The translations under genes and the position numbers were made by a program. The notes under the pieces are model-generated. The model saw only the letters and a list, made by a program, of their open reading frames with translations. It was not told the origin of the DNA and made no database searches. This document shows, one piece after another, positions 53,380 through 64,000 of a stretch of DNA of 64,000 nucleotides; position 1 is the stretch's first letter; every line of letters begins with the position of its first letter. The stretch is from Balanoglossus misakiensis (taxonomy: Eukaryota; Hemichordata), in contig CM082587.2 of the NCBI GenBank assembly GCA_040954595.2, positions 7,006,001 to 7,070,000 on the forward strand, in the 5' to 3' direction.

Positions 53380-56300
53380 CGATGAACTCATACAATATAT
53401 ATATATCCCGCAACTCTGATACCCCTCTCTCACTGATAGCAAAATTGCGTAAATCACTAGCAGAATATGATATTACACATCAATTTGCTCTGTTGTCATG
53501 GTATCCTACATGTTCCCAAGATCCATGTTGCGGAACCCCCTCGCAGTTCCGATTAATCATACATTGACATTATTGTCAAACTGTAATTACAATCTGTCAA
53601 CCCTGGGACATTTCTGAAAGACATTTTGGATTATTGATAATCCCAATTCTATCAAGGATGACAAACACAGATACTTTATCTTGTTTTATGTATCAAAATA
53701 ATTAAGACAATCGACCTATCATGAACTGAGAAATAAATGAACACGATGCTGTGATGAAAACCGAGACAGCTGCAGTATTTTCAAATAAATCTTTCTCTTT
53801 TGTCTCTTGGGTAACAAATGACAAGATTATGATCTGAGTCTCATACAGCATGCAGATGTTGGAGAGATCACCACACCGTCTAGTTCAACTTCAAGTGACA
53901 ATTTCAAGTGTACATGTACATGATGTGCATGTTAAGAGAGTCTGGAGAAAGAATTGACAAACTGTTGGTAAATGACCTTGTGCATTGATTGTCAAAAAAG
54001 TCATACACAAATTGAGGAAAGGACAAGTTTAGGGTCGCTACCGGTTACCACTGCCAAGAACCACGCTCTCTTTGTTTGGTCTATAAATTATAAACGCAGC
54101 ACAATTCTGTGTCTGGTGAGAATATCAACAGAGACACACAGTCCTACCAATCCGGTCTCAGTTGGTGATCTGTGGAATGACCGTGGTTAGAACCTGCTGC
54201 TGGCACAGCTGTGTTTTGTGGATATCTTTTGCAAAGCTAAATTTTTGCAGCTCTTCTGCTGACCTTTAAAAGGGACAAAGTCTCTCTCTCTCGCTGCCCT
54301 TTTTCCATTAATTATGTTTGATACCAGACACCGTTTATGTTATTCTACATGTGGATATATAGTGAATCAATGTTCAACCATGCACAACTTCCATCCCACT
54401 TGTAGACGCAAGAGTGAAAAACTCGCCAAAATGAATAATCGGTGTTTACCATTTATTCATTTTGGCGAAATTGTTTCTCTCATATCCTACAAACGGGATG
54501 GAAGTTGTGTGTGATCGAACGTTGATTCACTATATATCCACATGTAGAATAACATAAATGGTGTCTTGTATCAAACATAGTTAATAGAAAAAGGGCAGCG
54601 AGAGAGAGAATTTGTCCTTTAAGTTTGGAAGTGTAACTTAGACGTTGTGACTAAATGACAGATTATTAATCAGTTTCCTAGACGCCTTCTTCAGTGTGTC
54701 ATTTGACAAATTGACAGGTTTACAGTGCAGCCATTCATACTTTGCAGACTTTTTGAATAAAAGCTAATGTAATAAGCGCCAGCCATACTCAAGTTTTGCT
54801 TCCAAAAGATTTGGAAGTAGAACTTATCAGGGAATTCCCAGGATTTATCTCCAGAATCTCCCAAAATAATCATTTTAAGTGATTTCTCCAATTAAAAAGT
54901 CAGAGAAGGCTGGAGATTCATGATCAATTAAATAAAATTTCAGACATATCCAGGAATTAATTTTGCAAAAATGTATCCCGGCTATTAAAAAAATTTGACA
55001 AGACATTGTAGACAAAAAACTAATCCAAGTAAAGGGAACATCATCCCACGCAGGTGAAATACTCAGATCAAAGTATAAATCAAATGAACCAAATCATGTA
55101 ATTAAAAATATTAAAGACAGTGATGCACTACCACTTAAAAAAATTACATAGAAATGAAAAAACTTGTTTTTTAAGCTTATCTCTGACTGTACACTGTTGT
55201 TAAGACAAACAGCATCATAAACAACAACAACAAAACTAACAAATAAACTGCTACCATCGTAGAAAGAGAAACTGGGTTTTTTCTACATTGGCAGGTGAAA
55301 CGATAATATGAATGTCACAGATATGGAAAGGTCGGTTTCATATATTTAAGTGGTTGCACACAAACGATGTAATCAGTAAAATGGAGCAGCAACTTGTCAA
55401 TGCCGCATGGCTATCTGCTACTGTTTGATGGATTGGACGAGGTGAATATAAATCCACCTCCCCCCCCCAAAAAAAAAAAATCTCAGCGACTCAAAATAAT
55501 GTACCTGCCACTGACAGCTTGAAACACCAGCATATTCCGACAAGCACCGCTACGGCGAAGATTCCATAGGCGAAAAACTGGCCAAATGATCCAAAGTGCA
55601 TGTACATTATTCCATGGCAGCAACTCGGAGTTTCGCCGGCTCCGTCTCTCGACTTAACGCGAATTACCCGAGAAAGTAAAAAGTGCCACAACCGTGCAGC
55701 TTCATTCACATCAGCCAACCGTTCAGCAGACATCTGATCCAATTTTAACCCGCGCCTCAAGAGGGCAGGCTGCGCATTTTTCACACGTGCTGTCAGCTCT
55801 CGCGGTTCTTTCAGACTACACGTCAGCTCTCGCATCCGATCGGTCAGACTCCAAATGTACATTTGGTATACATTTCACAGCCACAAAGAACTTGCCAAAA
55901 AATGACTGATTGCATCAAACAAAAATGTTCCTTCTCCTCATTCAAATCAAATCACTCTGACAGTATTTCTATCAAAACAATTCTATCCGTCTTAAATGCC
56001 CATTTATCGTGTACGGGTTTGTGCATAGAATTTCCCTTTATCAATTAGCTAGATTGAAAACAACTGGTCTGGGTCTGACACTCGCATTGCATTATGAATT
56101 AACGTGTTACCTTTTATATCATTTCTCTCAACGAATGAATAGATGAACTTTAGTGATTTGATCACTACATGTTAATATTTTCTATAACTCTGCTTGTTTT
56201 GTTTTCACAACTTTATAATTTTTCAGCAATTAAAATGGACATTTTTGACATAACATGAAGAAAATATTAAAGCTCACTGATCTTTAAAGTAGACTTCAAC

Positions 56301-59300
56301 TGTCCAAATTGCAAATAATGTGAATGTCCAAAATGAGAAAATAAAAAAACTAATTTGCCTTTCTGTAAGAATTATAGTTTTAATACAAACATTTTATGGA
56401 AATAAAAAGGCCTAGAGAAACAATTTTCATGAATGATAACTAATTCTTATGACTGACATGATAAAATATATGTTGAACAAGGGGCGAGCTGCCCTCTATT
56501 GGCAAGATCCACACACTTCTTACATTTCACCTCTAGAGGGCACTCATTCAATGTTGAGTTTCTCCTTTAAAAGGCAGAGTTAGGGGTGCTTTATTAAAAG
56601 GACTGTCAATTTCAAGGACATGTGACATCACAGTCATGAAACCTGGGCAGAACCTTGTATAATGAGTAATTGCTGGATTTTAATGTGATGAAAATTAAAC
56701 TAAAAGTTTGCTCAAGAATACGAACCCCGCTTCAAACATGTAAAAAATATCTGAACACAGCATGCTGAATTCTAGTAGTTTTGAAAAAATTCTGTATTCA
56801 TATTGCTATTATACATAAGGTGCTGCAAATCATCTTCTAAATAACAACAATGACCTTGACAATGAAGACAAATGTCGGTCAACTATTGTGACAAAACCTT
56901 GACATGTTGAGATTTTATAAATCGTTGTCAAATTGTCATTTGCACCTGTCTACTTCAATGGATGAACATCAATGTAAAATTTCCATATACAGATTATAAA
57001 TATTGAATGTTTTGAAATTTTAGTTCAAGAAAGTATACCCTAGGTGTGCTTCTAGTGTACCAGAATTTGGTAAGGGCTTATATACATTGCCAGATTACAA
57101 AAATCCATGTCTCTCAGGAAATATCATGATTTATCTGACCTTTCATATCACAAATCAGAATGTCTCCGGACCTGTCAAGATACGTTTGTTATTTGTCGAC
57201 TTAGAGTTTTAGGTGGATGTCATGATAAATGGCATGGTTTCAAGTCAACAGGACAGGGTTTTTTTCCATTCCTGCAGAAAGACAGACTAGTCCAGAAAAG
57301 GTGGATAGTCTCTGGTGACAGATTGCAATTTAATTCTACCTAATATCCTTTCTATTGTTCGATAATGCGACAATGAATTATGTTAAATGCCTCTTCAAAT
57401 GCCATCGTGATTGCTATAACAGGTTTTCTCGTTTTTCAACACAATGGTTTTTAAAGACTTAATTAAAATGCTTTATTGGCAATGTTATCCACTGTCACAG
57501 GCAAATGGACCTAGATGTTGACAACTGTCACATAATCGCCAAGTTTGCATTTTGTCTGATAATGAAGTTGACATTTCCCCATTTACCGTAATCGGGTTTA
57601 CATTCTGACTGAAATCAAATTAAAGTTTCCATTAGAATTAAGTAGTGGGCTATTGAATGTGATCTTCACTGTGTCCCAGTTTGCTCCAGTATATTTTCAG
57701 GTATTAAACACAGAATGGGGACAAATATTCAAAGGGAAAAAAGGGAAATCTAGAGTTAAAGGGAATTTAGTTGTATCTTTTGGGTTTATTTTCAGTATTT
57801 TTGTTCTGTGTACCAAATAAAATTTCTTGTTGTACAACTAATGAATCTTATTGCGATGTTTTCAAAAATCACACCGAAAAATCATACTTTACAAGTAAAT
57901 TGTACGATTCTGTGACCACAATTTACAATTTATAATCGTATTCATCTGTTAACATTCTATCATTCTATCAGATTTGCCCGGTAACTGCCAGTATGCAAAG
58001 CACCACTTAACAAATTCTTGAGGACGCGACGATCAACACCTGCTTTGATAACAGGGTCACCAATTAGGCTGCCATCTTTATCAGTTCCGGGTGGAGTCTT
58101 TTCAGCCTGTAGCCATGACAACAGGACTTTGAAGGCAAAGAACGAGCATTTGCACAAAATAAACACGGCTTTCGGAAGAGGGGTCAAGCGGAGATCAAAC
58201 CCTGTTTGGATTTCCGTGGCAGCCGTCACGCGCGGACTAAACGCTGAATTCACCCGGGAGACGCATAAAAAATGGCATCCTGCGATTTCGTTTTTCTGTC
58301 GCGCCAGCATGATGCAACTGAGGGAGTCGGAGGGATATAATCAGTACTTTCGAAAAACGTCAAACACAAAACGCATTTCCTGAAAAATCCTACGCTTTTC
58401 AGTCAATCTGTCATCTCTGAGTACTAGCTAGAACACGTACACAGACAAAAAAACACTTTTATCTTCTGCCTTGAATTGAATGCATACATTCTTCTCCCTT
58501 GCGGGAAAAATATCAGTAACGCGTACTTACAATTCAAATTTTTCTGGCCTTTCGCACGCTATATGCAACTTTTCCAGTTTCCTTATTCTTTTCATCAATA
58601 ATGGTTATTTCCATCTCAATTGAAGTCAACTACCCTGTTAGACCCGGTGCTAAGATTTAAGTCAGTTTCCTTACATGAAATGAGGGAAGCGCCAAAGTTG
58701 ACATTTGTGTGCCGGGAAATGAGAATTGATGCACGTTTCTTGCGGCAACATGACATTTGCATACAGGTGGTATACGAGGTGTTATGATATTTTGTGAGCA
58801 TTTAGAGAAAGCCTATACCATGCAGGTAATTGGACTACCCGCAGAGAAATGATGGACCCTGACGGCAAACATTCATCACAGCAGTTTCGTGTAACAAAAA
58901 TATCCGTATGCCCAGGGACAATGCACGACTGCATACATCAAGCTGGATGAAACAAATTTTTCTTGATATTTCATTTAAATGAAAATCCCATCATTTGATT
59001 TTATCTTTGGTGCAATTTATTTTTCCTGTGTGAGATAATTAGAGTCGATCGTGTCCAGGGCAGTCAGACAATTTAAAATTCTGCATGAGTACATCAAATT
59101 AACCGTTCTTGTCCCAAGTATGATAGTAATAATTAAATGTATACATCAGAATACTAATATTTTCATGCTGGGAAATTTAAATTACAAGGCTACTTTGCTT
59201 TGTTTTCTTTATTACTTTTATTCTATTCATTATATCAAATAGATGACAGCCAACATATAGTATCCTCAACACTGGACCACAATGCCTTCTTTGTGGTTAA

Positions 59301-60618
59301 TAACAATCATGATGACAAATTTCGATTTCAGGAAAAAAACAATGTAGCAGAAAAGACACATCCCTGATATTACTAAAATCACGCACCTATTCTCATTATT
59401 TCTTGAAACTCAATCACCAGTGTCTTTTGATGAACCCTTCCACCCCTCGCGCCAAGTAAACACATCCAATTATCACACCCCTCATGAAGATGGAGAAGTA
59501 GAGTTAAGACCCAACATGAATATGGCATGTACAGAAACTGCATACAGTAATTCCTGTTGATATCATATTACTGGATAAAACCAATCGATCATGTTTTATG
59601 AATTTGCCATTTTATTATGCATCATGCATTAAGCGAACCACCTGTTGAAACTGAAGCCGAGACAAATTGCGCTGCGCTGTCGATCATGAAAATTGAGCTG
59701 TACATTTAGGAAGTTGCAAGGCTACATGCAGCAAAATTTTTGCAGATTTTCCATTAAACTACTTGTACCATACTGTTTTCACACTGTCATATGATACTGT
59801 TTTTCTTCTTTAATTAATGCTAAGCCAGTTTTCTTTTAAGCTGTCTACAATCCTCCGATCACTCTAAAGCTTGTGCAAATTTCAAGCCTCTAGGGTACTT
59901 ACACACCAGGTACACTACTACACTGCGCCCGCGGGCAAAATAATACATCTTGATTTACGCATCCCAGGGGTGGCCCTACGGTACAGATTAAAGTCATAAA
60001 TTACCAATTACATTCAGGCACGGTTACCAGAAACGACAGTTAGGAAACTCTGATATTGAGGTGTCAATGGGGGATTATAGCTGGGCCTATAAACCTCCAA
60101 ACTCAGCCAGGGAAACTCAGCGAACTTTCCTAACAACATCACAGCATGCAGTGCTGTCTTGCAACTTTATCCAGGCACTGACATGTATCCATATGTTAAA
60201 CACAGGACAAACAATGCATTACGACCCATCGTGTTAAACGGTGGAAAAGTTACAATTTTCGTTATAAAACTCTGCACCTATTCTAATGTCATACAAAGCT
60301 TGAATTGTATTAATCCATTGTTTGGTATAACCACGTCTTGCGACATCTTGCAATGAGTGGAAAGTCATCTATATTCTGAGTCTCATTTTGATATCATCCT
60401 CTGACAACCGGTATAAAAGAAAACGTAGCAAACTGTATCAAGTAGTGGAGAGGTGACTGTGAAAGTGCACGAATGGTTCAGAGATGTCAAAGTTTCCACA
60501 TCTACAGCTGTGTCCACCCACGCCAGACCTGCCAATCTTCCGTGTTTTCTACTTCTTCAGGTCTGTAGGTCTCACCTTCATGTTCAGGATTTGTGGATGA
60601 TGCCTCTCTGGAGACCAT
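23259..60618 (-). CDS. Stomatin-family SPFH membrane protein, 9 exons over 37 kb, about 280 aa
   Basis: Integral monotopic scaffold of cholesterol-rich membrane domains that modulates ion channels. - strand exons: 60618-60576 (first coding exon, best candidate), 52302-52196, 34200-34128, 27605-27523, 26112-25909, 24723-24668, 24252-24174, 23699-23530, 23286-23259 (proposed last). All junctions are in phase and sum to 843 nt. Residues about 27-48 are the hydrophobic hairpin ([16 protein letters not shown]), including the proline typical of stomatins. Residues 50-220 are the SPFH/PHB domain: [64 protein letters not shown], then [19 protein letters not shown]. The C-terminal helix has [10 protein letters not shown] and the [14 protein letters not shown] signature. 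Length matches stomatin (about 288 aa). The central seven exons are secure; the first and last are inferred from splice sites and phase. It is close to stomatin, STOML3 and MEC-2, which cannot be separated here. Confidence 0.9.
24972..25262. mobile_element. TTAA-bounded MITE in stomatin intron 5
   Basis: Left end TTAAGGTAGTACGCACCT and right end AGGTGCGTATTACCTTAA are inverted repeats with one mismatch in 18. Both outer ends carry TTAA, as in piggyBac- or Kolobok-type insertions. 291 bp, non-coding. Confidence 0.75.
26231..26267. other. Perfect 13-bp hairpin with 11-nt loop
   Basis: AGTCCCCGATTCT at 26231-26243 and its exact reverse complement AGAATCGGGGACT at 26255-26267, in stomatin intron 4. 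Function unknown. Confidence 0.7.
26726..26826 (+). repeat. Dispersed repeat family R3, copy 2, internally deleted
   Basis: Contains AAAGGCAGTCCACTATTTG and GCAGAACATTTGGATT as in copy 1, but lacks the middle segment with TGAAATATGGAAGGAAGC. Confidence 0.6.
28349..28408 (+). repeat. AATC tetranucleotide microsatellite
   Basis: About 60 bp of slightly interrupted (AATC)n in stomatin intron 3. Confidence 0.85.
33837..33884 (+). repeat. 24-bp perfect tandem duplication
   Basis: A 24-bp unit beginning AGTCACAAAGTTATAG is present twice head to tail without a mismatch. Confidence 0.85.
34021..34118. mobile_element. CCCTTTCACC-family element copy, stomatin intron 3
   Basis: Right end GGTGAAAGGGTTAA and core GAGGTCCAACCTTACTATAG match the 18042 copy; the left end is degenerate. 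It ends 10 bp from the stomatin exon at 34128-34200. Confidence 0.6.
48236..48500 (+). repeat. Degenerate ATCT/ATCC tetranucleotide region
   Basis: Scattered short runs of CTATCTATCC, ATCCATCC and CATTCATCC type; an old, decayed microsatellite. Confidence 0.5.
51360..51757 (+). other. CpG-rich island with ORF in the first long stomatin intron region
   Basis: This stretch carries many CpGs amid CpG-poor intron. On + it is open from an ATG at about 51479 ([20 protein letters not shown]) to a stop near 51757. A GTGTTG sequence after HDPE could be a weak donor. It may be a first exon of an unrecognised + strand transcript or a regulatory island. No known protein family is apparent. Confidence 0.25.
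53233..53385 (+). repeat. Imperfect GAT trinucleotide repeat
   Basis: About 150 bp of GAT units with GAC and AAG interruptions in stomatin intron 1. The Met-, Ser- or Ile-rich ORFs across it are artefacts. Confidence 0.9.
54267..54622. mobile_element. Element with long (about 130-bp) terminal inverted repeats
   Basis: The two halves are near-mirror images: from the outside inwards GGGACAAAG, a CTCTCTCTCTCGCTGCC block, TTCTACATGTGGATATATAG and AACTTCCATCCC recur in inverted order. The centre is a smaller palindrome around GGTGTTTACCATTTATTC. Non-coding foldback or MITE type. Confidence 0.75.
55505..55862 (-). CDS. Possible alternative first exon of the stomatin gene, or an independent small ORF
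   Basis: A - strand ORF runs from an ATG at 55862 (inner ATG at 55607) to a GTACAT donor at 55505, ending in phase 1, so it could splice to stomatin exon 2. The inner part is strongly hydrophobic ([19 protein letters not shown]) and would add a membrane segment before the stomatin hairpin. The upstream part, richer in CpG and arginine, may be 5' UTR. The donor is weaker than the one at 60576. No family is recognised. Confidence 0.35.
56488..56544. promoter_or_regulatory. Pair of CTCF-like motifs in opposite orientation
   Basis: 56488-56502 on - reads CCAATAGAGGGCAGC; 56530-56544 on + reads CCTCTAGAGGGCACT. Each matches 14 of 15 positions of the CTCF core CCASYAGRKGGCRSY as I recall it. Binding is inferred. 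Confidence 0.4.
57960..58310 (-). other. CpG-rich ORF island of unknown function (116 aa on -, 121 aa on +)
   Basis: About 300 bp stand out as CpG-richer than the surrounding introns and are open on both strands. The - strand ORF has a hydrophobic stretch ([19 protein letters not shown]) and a possible phase-1 donor at 58040 (GTGTTG, weak). It could be another alternative 5' exon, a regulatory CpG island or a transposon fragment; no family is recognised on either strand. Confidence 0.25.
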
Positions 60619-60676
60619 CTTTGAGAACGGCTCGGGCAAGCAAACAGAACCGTTCTCTTGCACTGTCGTTGATAGT
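60576..60676 (-). CDS. Candidate first coding exon of the stomatin gene
   Basis: An ATG at 60618 reads [14 protein letters not shown] and reaches a GTGAG donor (exon end 60576) in phase 1, which is what exon 2 (52302-52196) needs. The short polar N-terminus fits vertebrate stomatin. The frame stays open to another ATG at 60714, and an acceptor-like CTGTCAG ends at 60677, so an earlier non-coding exon may exist. Confidence 0.55.
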
Positions 60677-60782
60677 CTGACAGATAAATACGGTAAAATG
60701 CACTTTAAGCCCAAGTAGTACCAGAGTGTGCCTCGAAAATCAACATCTTAAACTTTTTTCTCATATTTTGGTCAAAGCAATT

Positions 60783-61000
60783 AAGGTTATTCTCTCATTT
60801 GAAAATAAAAATCGGGAGTCACCCATCATGGCAAACTGTTAAATGAATTCAAGAGCAAAATTTTTCTACTTTGAAATTCAAAATGGCCATCACCTATGTG
60901 TTAAGTCTATGGAGAAAAATTAAAACAAGGTGGTGAACATCATCAATTATTTTTTGCAATTGAATAACTTAGTAAATTTAGGAACAAACTTAGTAAATTA
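60783..61000. repeat. Diverged relative of the 24972-25262 element
   Basis: Begins TTAAGGT and shares an internal block (AATTCAAAATGGCCA, then GAGAAAAATTA) with the reverse complement of the 24972-25262 element. The right end is not clear, so the limits are approximate. Confidence 0.45.
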
Positions 61001-63495
61001 GCATATATCATTGCTGTTTACTTTTGTTAAATTTTCACTTTGAATCATGCGCAATGGAAAACTCTGTCATCTAATGCTGCATTATTTATAACTCAGGTGC
61101 TAAACTTTTAAGTCTTAAAAAATTAATATTTACTGACATTTTAAAAACATTAAATATTTCAATATTCACACAAATGATTTACTACCCAATCCTATTTCAT
61201 TTCAGAGCTGGGCATTAGAAAAAGGAAAGCTCATAATCATATAAAATATTAAATATGTAAAGTGATCACTCTCTAAAGGGACAGTCACTTTCCAGTTTGA
61301 GATACTAGTATATATGTTTCTCATACGTTCTGGGTTCAACTGAGCCAATTAAATTTTCACTGAGTTTTTGAGGGTGTGGGGAAACTTTTATAAAAAACTT
61401 AGTTTGTTAATATCCCACAAGTTATCACCGACTACATGTTACTCCTACTTTGGCTAAATTTGGCATTATTTTCTGTATTTTAAATTTGCGGGTCTGAAGA
61501 GAGTACAAAGAATGTACTGGGAAATATTTATATGAATATGCAATATACTTGAAACCACTGATATCATAGATACAAATTACGTATGTAAAAAAAAATCCAT
61601 GGTAAACAGACAATTTTGATTTTATTAATGACATTATGTTATGCTGCTGTTAGGTTTTGATAATGAATATTACAAGTATATAATTATTAAATACACAATC
61701 AACTTTTGACATTTTAGGCACATGGACATATACATCAACAAATACTCCATATTTGTCTGTCTGGTAGTACAAGATGCAACATGCATGTTTTATATTTGCT
61801 GTTCCCAAACCATACCGGTTGATCAGTTACTTTAAAACTACCATATGGAAACATGTCTGATATCACAAAGAATAAATTTTTAATAATCATGAGCATATGT
61901 GATAATGCTGTATGTCCCACAATGAATTACACATGTGGCTTTTGCAAAATACATTAACAGGCAATACAGATTGGTTTTGCTGGCGTCAGTATTTATAGTG
62001 TTGATATATATATAGCATATTCACTATGTGTCATCTGCCACCTCAATTAAGTTACTCAAAAGTATTAGTGAATTAACAATGGCTATGCATTGACAAAATG
62101 TATCTGGGTTGTTCAGAACTACAAAAGTCACCGTACTATCATGATTAAATCTCGCACACAATGGCATGTCAACTATCAGAATGTTGCATTAGGAAAATTT
62201 GACCTAAAAAAGACACAGCGCAGTGTCAGCATATCTGCATGCATGAAACCATTCACTAAAAATATGATGGCTCATTTGGGTGAACATATAAGCTTATAAT
62301 AGCCTTATGGTCTATTGCAATTACTGGACTTTCTTTACACATACCAGTACATTTATTGTATATAATTATCAGGTTATATCCAGAGTAAAATTCTATATAT
62401 GCATAGCTCCAGTTACAATATGGCATTAATATCATTTCATACCGATCAATTTCTACGGTATTCGCATCCCTTCACTGACAATGTTTCATATATTGCAAAT
62501 GGTTTTACTTGTGCCCTACACTGCATAATACTAATCTGATAGAAACGTGACCTTTCACCCCTGCTCATTAGTTGCCAATCAAAGCACTCCTTTCACGGCA
62601 TCCAAAATTGAAACATTACAGTTGACAAGTTCACAGCTTTTCCTTTCATTTGTGGCACGCTCTGACCGCAACATGTCGGCAAACACAAACTTGACAGCAT
62701 GAGTGGCTGAAACTGTGCCAGAAAGTTGATGAGGTGAAACGAGCTCACGGTGTAGAGGTTAATGGTGTGTGAATAATACATGACCTTCTGGGGGTTCGCA
62801 GAATCGTCATGGAAACACCTATACAGTAAATTCACTTCAGATAGATCAACATTTTTTTCTCCCAATTCTTAATTTTCAAGAGATACATGGATATATTAAT
62901 TGCGAGCTTCTTAATTTTTCATCAGGAGATTTAATGACTCCGGTTGAAAATTGCATATATCTATTTTTAAATACATACCTCTCTTTGTGTAATTGTAATA
63001 AAATATCCATTTATGTGTACACTATGCATTGTTGTCAACTAATGAATCAATCACTAATTGGTTACACACGTAGACAGTAATAGCTTTCAGAATGCACTTA
63101 ATTTCAGTGTCTGAAAGCACATTTAGATTTTAAAATCTGTGATAATAATATTTTTCAGAATATTTGTCCAATTATAGGTCTTCCCTCCCTACAAAGAAAT
63201 TTGAGCATCTCAGATACATCTACATTTGTATATCACATTTCAAGTCTCAGTCTCTTTCCAGAAAAATTTCCAATGGGGATCCTTTTGTGAGAACATATTA
63301 CCACCTGCAACCATGTATGAATGCAAGGAAACATGATCATTTCAGTTTTTGTATTGTCTGAGACAAACATGCAGTATATTGGCTTCATGCACATAGTTTC
63401 AACTATCACACCCAGTTAAAAATTACTGTTGGAAGCTAGGGGCTTTATAGTAACCTCAAGCCTTCAATTGTGGATCCTTTTAAAGCGCGTATCTC

Positions 63496-63631
63496 GTCTC
63501 ACGCACATGCGCGTAACTTCCCAACAAATTTTAGGTTCAATGCATTCAAATAGTGGACTGCCTTCGCTTCCTTCCATATTTCATGCGCACCGTATAAGTA
63601 GATTCTGGTTTTGTCCCTCCTTTTCACCCAA
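63496..63631 (-). repeat. Dispersed repeat family R3, copy 3 (reverse)
   Basis: On - it shows CATGAAATATGGAAGGAAGC and AGGCAGTCCACTATTTGAAT, matching copies 1 and 2. No clear terminal inverted repeats; possibly SINE-like or part of a larger element. Confidence 0.6.
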
Positions 63632-64000
63632 GCTAGTGTCTTTTCCTGATCTCCGACACAGATTATGGTCGCCGCCATCTTCTCTGTTGTTAGGACAGAA
63701 CACTGCAATATATGGGATTGACTGTTCACAAAATGTCTGTAACCAGCGGCTGCAGCTGGAACATGCGTGTGAGACGAGCTACGTGCTTCAATTGTTTAAT
63801 TATGAGGATTCTGTCCCCAGCTTTCTCTCAATGACACCCAGTGAAGTTATGAACACATGTACATTTTGTGACATGTCGGCAAAGCAAACAAGCATCCGAT
63901 CGATGGAGCATAAAATTTGCCAATACAGACATGTACATGTATCATTGAACAAATTCTGTATGCTGAGTTCGTTTATGGAGCTAACAAACACCACAGCCGG

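Larger units (their letters stand above)
52303..60575 (-). other. Stomatin intron 1 (about 8.3 kb)
   Basis: Separates the proposed first exon from exon 2. It contains the GAT-repeat tract, a long-terminal-inverted-repeat element at 54267-54622, two possible alternative first exons and a pair of CTCF-like motifs. Confidence 0.5.
60715..64000. other. Upstream flank without recognised gene
   Basis: AT-rich DNA upstream of the stomatin first-exon candidate. Only short chance ORFs are present. It carries a diverged relative of the 24972-25262 element near 60783 and a dispersed-repeat copy at 63496-63631. Confidence 0.5.

Noticed and set aside
53191-53567. ORFs rich in Ser, Ile or Met across the GAT repeat
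   Set aside because: They are translations of a trinucleotide microsatellite in different frames.
1-64000. tRNA, rRNA or CRISPR features
   Set aside because: No cloverleaf with matching A and B boxes, no rRNA-like block and no regularly spaced direct repeats were seen; a tRNAscan-type search would be decisive for tRNAs.

Overview
The window is animal nuclear DNA: AT-rich, with introns obeying GT-AG rules, exons visibly richer in GC than their introns, many microsatellites and short non-autonomous transposon relics. Four protein-coding genes can be read exon by exon. The gene set (a collagen receptor kinase of DDR type, an NB-ARC/TPR STAND protein, ACTR5 and a stomatin), the many small inverted-repeat elements and the long AT-rich introns suit a marine invertebrate deuterostome (hemichordate, echinoderm or cephalochordate). 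That placement is inference; no species is claimed.

Layout. (1) + strand, about 925-9620: a discoidin domain receptor tyrosine kinase in 12 coding exons (932 aa), with signal peptide, two discoidin-type domains, a transmembrane helix and a complete kinase domain, then a long 3' UTR. (2) - strand, 13453-10135: a four-exon STAND NTPase with C-terminal TPRs (865 aa), convergent with gene 1; the two poly(A) signals lie back to back. (3) + strand, 14387-20374: ACTR5 (ARP5), the INO80-complex actin-related protein, in 16 exons that join in frame to 724 aa; it is divergent from gene 2 across about 0.9 kb that probably holds both promoters. (4) - strand, about 60618-23259: a stomatin/SPFH protein whose small exons are spread over 37 kb, with an 18-kb intron (34201-52195) and more than one possible first exon. 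60.7-64 kb shows no recognisable gene.

The four genes have unrelated jobs (collagen sensing, nucleotide-switch scaffold or immune-type sensor, chromatin remodelling, membrane microdomain scaffold) and do not form a pathway. The unexplained content is mostly non-coding: at least six families of small inverted-repeat or dispersed elements (one with an exact 10-bp target duplication, several with TTAA ends, one supplying the stop codon of gene 2), microsatellites that serve as splice-acceptor tracts, nine copies of the palindrome TACCGGTA confined to the stomatin introns, CTCF-like motifs, a perfect 13-bp hairpin, and CpG-rich ORF islands inside or near the stomatin gene that may be alternative first exons. 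I did not find a clear new multi-gene system.
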